Below, piece by piece: positions 46,030-49,383 of a stretch of DNA of 49,383 nt. The notes below the pieces were generated by a model that saw nothing but the letters and a program-made list of their open reading frames with translations, did no database searches and was not told the DNA's origin. The position numbers and the translations under genes are program-made. How positions within the stretch are numbered: the first letter of the stretch is position 1; each line of letters starts with the position of its first letter. The stretch comes from Allopseudospirillum japonicum (GTDB lineage: Bacteria; Pseudomonadota; Gammaproteobacteria; Pseudomonadales; Halomonadaceae), in the NCBI RefSeq assembly GCF_900108915.1, contig NZ_FNYH01000015.1:1-49383 (forward strand), given 5' to 3'.

Positions 46030-46046
46030 GCCTGAGTTTGCTTATC

Positions 46047-46358
46047 ATGAGTTTATCCAACGACCAAAAAAAACATTTCCGTAGTATTGGCCATCAGCTC
46101 AATCCTGTCGTTCTAGTGGCTGAAAAAGGCCTTACAACTGGTGTTATTGCTGAGATTGAACGCGCATTGCAAGATCACGAACTGATCAAAGTCCGCTTTA
46201 GTATCTCAGATCGTGAACAACGCGATGCTTTGATCGAACAAGCAGCTCAGCAAGTCAATGCCCTCATCGTACAAAAAATAGGCAAGGTTGTACTTTATTA
46301 TCGCAAAGCCGCTAAACCTAATGCCAAGCTCTCCAATCTGACACGTTTTAGTGATTAA
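46047..46358 (+). CDS. yhbY: ribosome assembly RNA-binding protein YhbY
   Basis: 103-aa CRM-domain protein that binds the pre-50S particle. The start at MSLSNDQKKHFRSIGHQL matches the family; the open frame to 45906 is leader. The GxxG loop region reads VAEKGLTTGVIAEI, and IGKVVLYYRK ends the domain. Its neighbour rlmE also acts on the 50S subunit, and the pairing is conserved. Confidence 0.93.
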   Translation: MSLSNDQKKHFRSIGHQLNPVVLVAEKGLTTGVIAEIERALQDHELIKVRFSISDREQRDALIEQAAQQVNALIVQKIGKVVLYYRKAAKPNAKLSNLTRFSD

Positions 46359-46381
46359 CGCACTCTGATGTGCTGACTCGC

Positions 46382-46414
46382 GCGCCTTGGCCTGCATGGA
46401 TCAAGGCGCCTTTA
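46382..46414 (+). terminator. intrinsic terminator of yhbY
   Basis: GCGCCTTG (46382-46389) pairs with CAAGGCGC (46402-46409), followed by CTTTATCATTT. The following AT-rich stretch to 46580 holds no ORF and presumably the dps promoter, which I could not assign with confidence. Confidence 0.7.
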
Positions 46415-46589
46415 TCATTTATTAATACTAAAAAAATAAAAAATCTAATAGCTTTTTATTATGGAAAGCATACACAGATTTTGTTAGCGTTGATGGGGTA
46501 AAGTTCGTTATTCTCAACGATGAAAAATGCGCTAAAGCTAAAATATGGCGTATCTTAAGCAATGTGCTTTTTATTAAGGAGTATCGGGC

Positions 46590-47078
46590 ATGAGTAAAAA
46601 AAGTAAGAAAAACCCTATTGGATTGGATGCCAGTCAAGCCAATGCATTAGCACAAGCACTCAATCAATTACTGGCTAACTATCAAATTTTTTATATGAAC
46701 ACACGTGGTTATCACTGGAATATCCGTGGTGCTGCCTTTTTTGAATTACATCTTAAATTTGAAGAACATTATACAGACTTGCTCACCAAGGTTGATGAGA
46801 TTGCAGAGCGCGTACTAACACTCGGTGGACAGCCTTTACATGCATTTAGCGACTATTTGGCCAATAGCCAAATTAAAGAAGCCAAGAAAGTAGTTCAGGG
46901 GAAAGCCTGTGTACAAGGCTTAGTCTCAGGTTATCAACATTTAATCGAGCTAGAACGTGATCTACTAAAACTCGCAGCAGATGCAGGTGATGAGGGTACA
47001 GCAGCTTTGATGAGTGATTATATTGCACAGCAAGAAAAACATCTCTGGATGTTAAACGCTTGGCTAGATCGAGCCTAA
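46590..47078 (+). CDS. dps: Dps/ferritin-like DNA-protection protein
   Basis: 162-aa four-helix protein that forms dodecamers, oxidises iron with peroxide and often binds DNA. The inter-subunit ferroxidase ligands are in place: YHWNIRG, FELHLKFEEHYTDL and DEIAERVLTLGG. The N-terminus is short and Lys-rich (MSKKSKKN), compatible with DNA binding. AAGGAG stands 8 nt before the ATG. The C-terminus overlaps the presumed start of the cyclase gene by 19 nt. Confidence 0.92.
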   Translation: MSKKSKKNPIGLDASQANALAQALNQLLANYQIFYMNTRGYHWNIRGAAFFELHLKFEEHYTDLLTKVDEIAERVLTLGGQPLHAFSDYLANSQIKEAKKVVQGKACVQGLVSGYQHLIELERDLLKLAADAGDEGTAALMSDYIAQQEKHLWMLNAWLDRA

Positions 47079-49282
47079 CACCCAACAAGCGCCGCCGGCA
47101 CTTTGTTTGGCTGAGTTTGCAAAGCTTGGTGGCGCTTGCTTTAAGTTTACTTCTTTTAGCGGCAGCCGCTGGAATCTGGCCTTTGCCTATCATGCAACGC
47201 TTTGAGTGGCTTGCTTACGACTGGCGCGTTAATGCCACTTTGCCCCATCAGGCTGATCCGCAAATTATTATTGTGGATCTTGATGAGCGTAGTTTATATG
47301 AAGTCGGCCAGTGGCCTTGGCCCAGAGAGCGCCTTGCTCAGCTAATGCATAGCTTATTTGAGCATTACCAACTGGGTATGCTCGGCATGGATATTATTTT
47401 TGCTGAACCAGAAAATAATCTGCTGGCTCACTATTGGGCACTCCAACAAGCACGCTATCCTGAACTTGCGCACATCCCAGCGCCATCTAGTGGCGATCAA
47501 GCCTTAGCACAAGCACTCGCCCAGTATCCCATTATCCTTGGCTATCATTTTCAAAGTTCAGTCACAGATAAAGACCCGCCACCTTTGGGCTTACTACCAA
47601 AAGCGCTTGAACCTGTGACTCCAGAAGCCGCTATTTGGCAACAGCTTGCTTGGATTACACCGAAACGCTACACAGCGAATATCCCCTTGTTACAGACTTG
47701 GGCTCAAGGTGGGGGCTTTTTTGATAACCCTTTGGTCGATCAAGACGGTGTATTCCGACGTGTTCCCCTATTACAGGCATATCAGCAACAACTGTATCCA
47801 AGTTTACCGCTCGCGATGTTTCTTCATCTGTTGGGTCAACCGCCAGTGCATTTACAAGTCGCCATGCATTTAGATCGCTATCAACTAGAAGGATTGGATA
47901 TCGGTGGCTTTCAAATCCCAGTGGATCAAGCAGCTGGTGTTTACGTCCCTTGGTATGGCAAGCAAGGCCAATTCAAGTATTTGTCTGCAACCGATATTTT
48001 GCATCGTAGAATCCCGCAAGACGCGCTTGTCGGTAGTCTAGCGATTATGGGCGCCACTGCACCTGGTTTACTTGATTTACGTTCAACGCCTGTGGGTAAT
48101 GTTTATCCTGGAGTTGAGGTCAATGCAAGCTTGCTAGCAGGGCTGCTACATCAGAATTTTCGTGCGCATCCGCGCTGGATGCTTGGTGCTGAGCTAGTCA
48201 GTTTAATTTTGATCAGCTTATTGACCTTATTTATTTTTCCACGTTTGCAAGCTTTTGCTCTCTTTAGTTTTACTCTTGCTCTAACAGGTACTTGGCTCGG
48301 TTTTAACTGGTATTTTTGGCAGCAAGGGTGGATTTTGCCTGTTGCTTCTGGCCTTGTTTTAATTGTGTCTTTGTCTGGCTGGCATTTGGTGATGAATTTC
48401 TGGCGAGAAAATCAAGAAAAAGCCCGTGTTGCGCATCTTTTTGGGCAATATATTCCGGCTGAATTAGTGCATGAGGTCATTCAACACAAACAAGTTCTGA
48501 ATTTATCTGGAGAACAAAAAGAGCTGAGTGTCCTATTTTCCGATGTACGTAATTTCACACAGATTTCTGAATCTTTGACACCACATCAGCTCACAGACCT
48601 GATGAATCAGCTACTCAATGAGCTAACCCAAGCCATTCAGCAACACAGAGGTACCATTGATAAATATATGGGTGATGCCGTTATGGCTTTTTGGGGAGCG
48701 CCTTTGCAAGATACGCAACATGCCTATCATGCAGTGATCAGCGCTTTTGCCATGCAAGAGGCGCTTACTGAGTTAAATCCCAAATTAAGTGCTGAGGGTA
48801 AGCCCAATCTCACTATGGGAGTAGGTATTAATACAGGTACCATGCACGTCGGCAATATGGGTTCTAACTTCCGCATGGCCTATACTGTGATGGGTGATAA
48901 TGTCAATCTTGCCTCGCGTCTTGAAGGTCTGACTAAAATATATCAAGTCCCGATTATCATTAGTGAAACTACAAGGATACATTTGCAAGACAAGATTCCT
49001 TGTCGCCGTTTAGATCAAGTCCGAGTGAAAGGCCGCCAACAGCCAATCTGGATTTATCAGCCTTTTCAGCCACAACAATATACAGCCGACTTTATGCAAG
49101 CATATCATGCAGGATTAGCTGCTTACCAAAATGCCAAGTTCTGCGAAGCGCTTGCAATTTTCAATCAGTTACAACAGGAAAGCGACCCTGTGGCCGCTCT
49201 CTATATCCAAAGATGCCAGACTTATCTAGAACAACCGCCTCCTGCTGATTGGGATGGTGTTTTTAGTCACACAAGCAAATAA
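47060..49282 (+). CDS. CHASE2-domain adenylate/guanylate cyclase (class III)
   Basis: 740 aa. A first membrane helix (about 15-40), an extracytoplasmic CHASE2 sensor (about 45-370, with IIIVDLDERSLYEVGQWPW and GMDIIFAEP), three closely spaced membrane helices (about 372-445) and a class III cyclase domain (about 485-660) follow in order. The metal-binding Asp residues lie in FSDVRNF (near 495) and GDAVMAFWG (near 538), and the NVNLASRLEGL helix is intact. The C-terminal 70 residues look TPR-like. The longest frame starts with TTG inside dps and has no ribosome site, so the true start is uncertain. It probably makes cAMP, but specificity is not proven. Confidence 0.88.
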   Translation: MARSSLTPNKRRRHFVWLSLQSLVALALSLLLLAAAAGIWPLPIMQRFEWLAYDWRVNATLPHQADPQIIIVDLDERSLYEVGQWPWPRERLAQLMHSLFEHYQLGMLGMDIIFAEPENNLLAHYWALQQARYPELAHIPAPSSGDQALAQALAQYPIILGYHFQSSVTDKDPPPLGLLPKALEPVTPEAAIWQQLAWITPKRYTANIPLLQTWAQGGGFFDNPLVDQDGVFRRVPLLQAYQQQLYPSLPLAMFLHLLGQPPVHLQVAMHLDRYQLEGLDIGGFQIPVDQAAGVYVPWYGKQGQFKYLSATDILHRRIPQDALVGSLAIMGATAPGLLDLRSTPVGNVYPGVEVNASLLAGLLHQNFRAHPRWMLGAELVSLILISLLTLFIFPRLQAFALFSFTLALTGTWLGFNWYFWQQGWILPVASGLVLIVSLSGWHLVMNFWRENQEKARVAHLFGQYIPAELVHEVIQHKQVLNLSGEQKELSVLFSDVRNFTQISESLTPHQLTDLMNQLLNELTQAIQQHRGTIDKYMGDAVMAFWGAPLQDTQHAYHAVISAFAMQEALTELNPKLSAEGKPNLTMGVGINTGTMHVGNMGSNFRMAYTVMGDNVNLASRLEGLTKIYQVPIIISETTRIHLQDKIPCRRLDQVRVKGRQQPIWIYQPFQPQQYTADFMQAYHAGLAAYQNAKFCEALAIFNQLQQESDPVAALYIQRCQTYLEQPPPADWDGVFSHTSK

Positions 49283-49383
49283 TTAACGTTCTAAACCAAT
49301 CACACCCTGAATATTTTCTTGTAAGTGCTGTGCCTCAAAAGCGGACATAGCTCCTTGCGCTTGCTCACCAAGAAAACGGCCTT
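49283..49383 (-). CDS. 3' end of a gene entering from the right
   Basis: Read on the minus strand, an open frame of 32 codons (GRFLGEQAQGAM through QGVIGLER) reaches a TAA at 49283-49285. The stop abuts the stop of the convergent cyclase gene, which supports it as a real gene end. The fragment is too short to identify. Confidence 0.55.
   Translation of the reverse strand, partial: GRFLGEQAQGAMSAFEAQHLQENIQGVIGLER

Overview
The window looks like chromosomal core DNA of a gammaproteobacterium of moderate GC content. Gene order resembles Pseudomonas and Oceanospirillales-type genomes: ilvBNC-pssA beside an rRNA operon promoter, nrdR-ribD-ribBA-ribH-nusB-thiL-pgpA, hldE-waaA, recA-recX, and yhbY facing rlmE-ftsH. 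A HexR-like regulator, MetR, cytochrome c5, a TRAP transporter, Kdo kinase and a PHA-synthase-like protein fit an aerobic, probably aquatic heterotroph that can respond to low oxygen. The taxonomic placement is inference from gene content only. I saw no CRISPR array, prophage, tRNA or rRNA body. The only mobile DNA is a decayed IS200/IS605-type scrap.

Layout. 1-91: rRNA-type promoter firing left out of the window. 92-5054 (minus): branched-chain amino acid operon ilvB-ilvN-ilvC plus pssA, preceded by a leader of about 560 nt. 5092-7590 (minus): clpB with a sigma-32-like promoter and a damaged 3' end. 7920-10734 (plus): PHA-synthase-like gene and a lipoprotein. 10740-13181: HexR-like regulator, a 65-aa protein and a D-lactate dehydrogenase. 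13397-16606: TRAP transporter with the binding protein divergent from the membrane subunits. 16701-21720: phosphoesterase, TnpB remnant, a solute-binding/diguanylate-cyclase fusion, FNR-controlled cytochrome c peroxidase and an unrecognised protein. 21950-27400 (minus): riboflavin/thiamine/NusB/NrdR operon. 27499-33860: second diguanylate cyclase, MetR, an EEP-family hydrolase, cytochrome c5 and an HBM-type chemoreceptor with a perfect FNR box upstream. 33868-39176: lipopolysaccharide inner-core genes. 39296-43066 (plus): recA-recX, a NIF3/YqfO-like protein, a small acidic protein, a BASS transporter and a coiled-coil protein. 43140-49383: ftsH-rlmE facing yhbY, then dps, a CHASE2 cyclase and the end of a further gene.

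The most interesting structure is the ilvB leader on the minus strand. A good promoter is followed by a series of hairpins. A long-range stem made of two 6-bp helices with a symmetric 6/6 internal loop encloses several further hairpins. Its 3' strand abuts an intrinsic terminator placed before ilvB. This is the layout of a riboswitch or attenuator. Other points worth checking are the apparent 60-65 nt deletion that puts the ClpB C-terminus out of frame, the absence of a LexA box at recA, and the riboflavin operon that lacks riboflavin synthase and has a degenerate GTP-cyclohydrolase domain.
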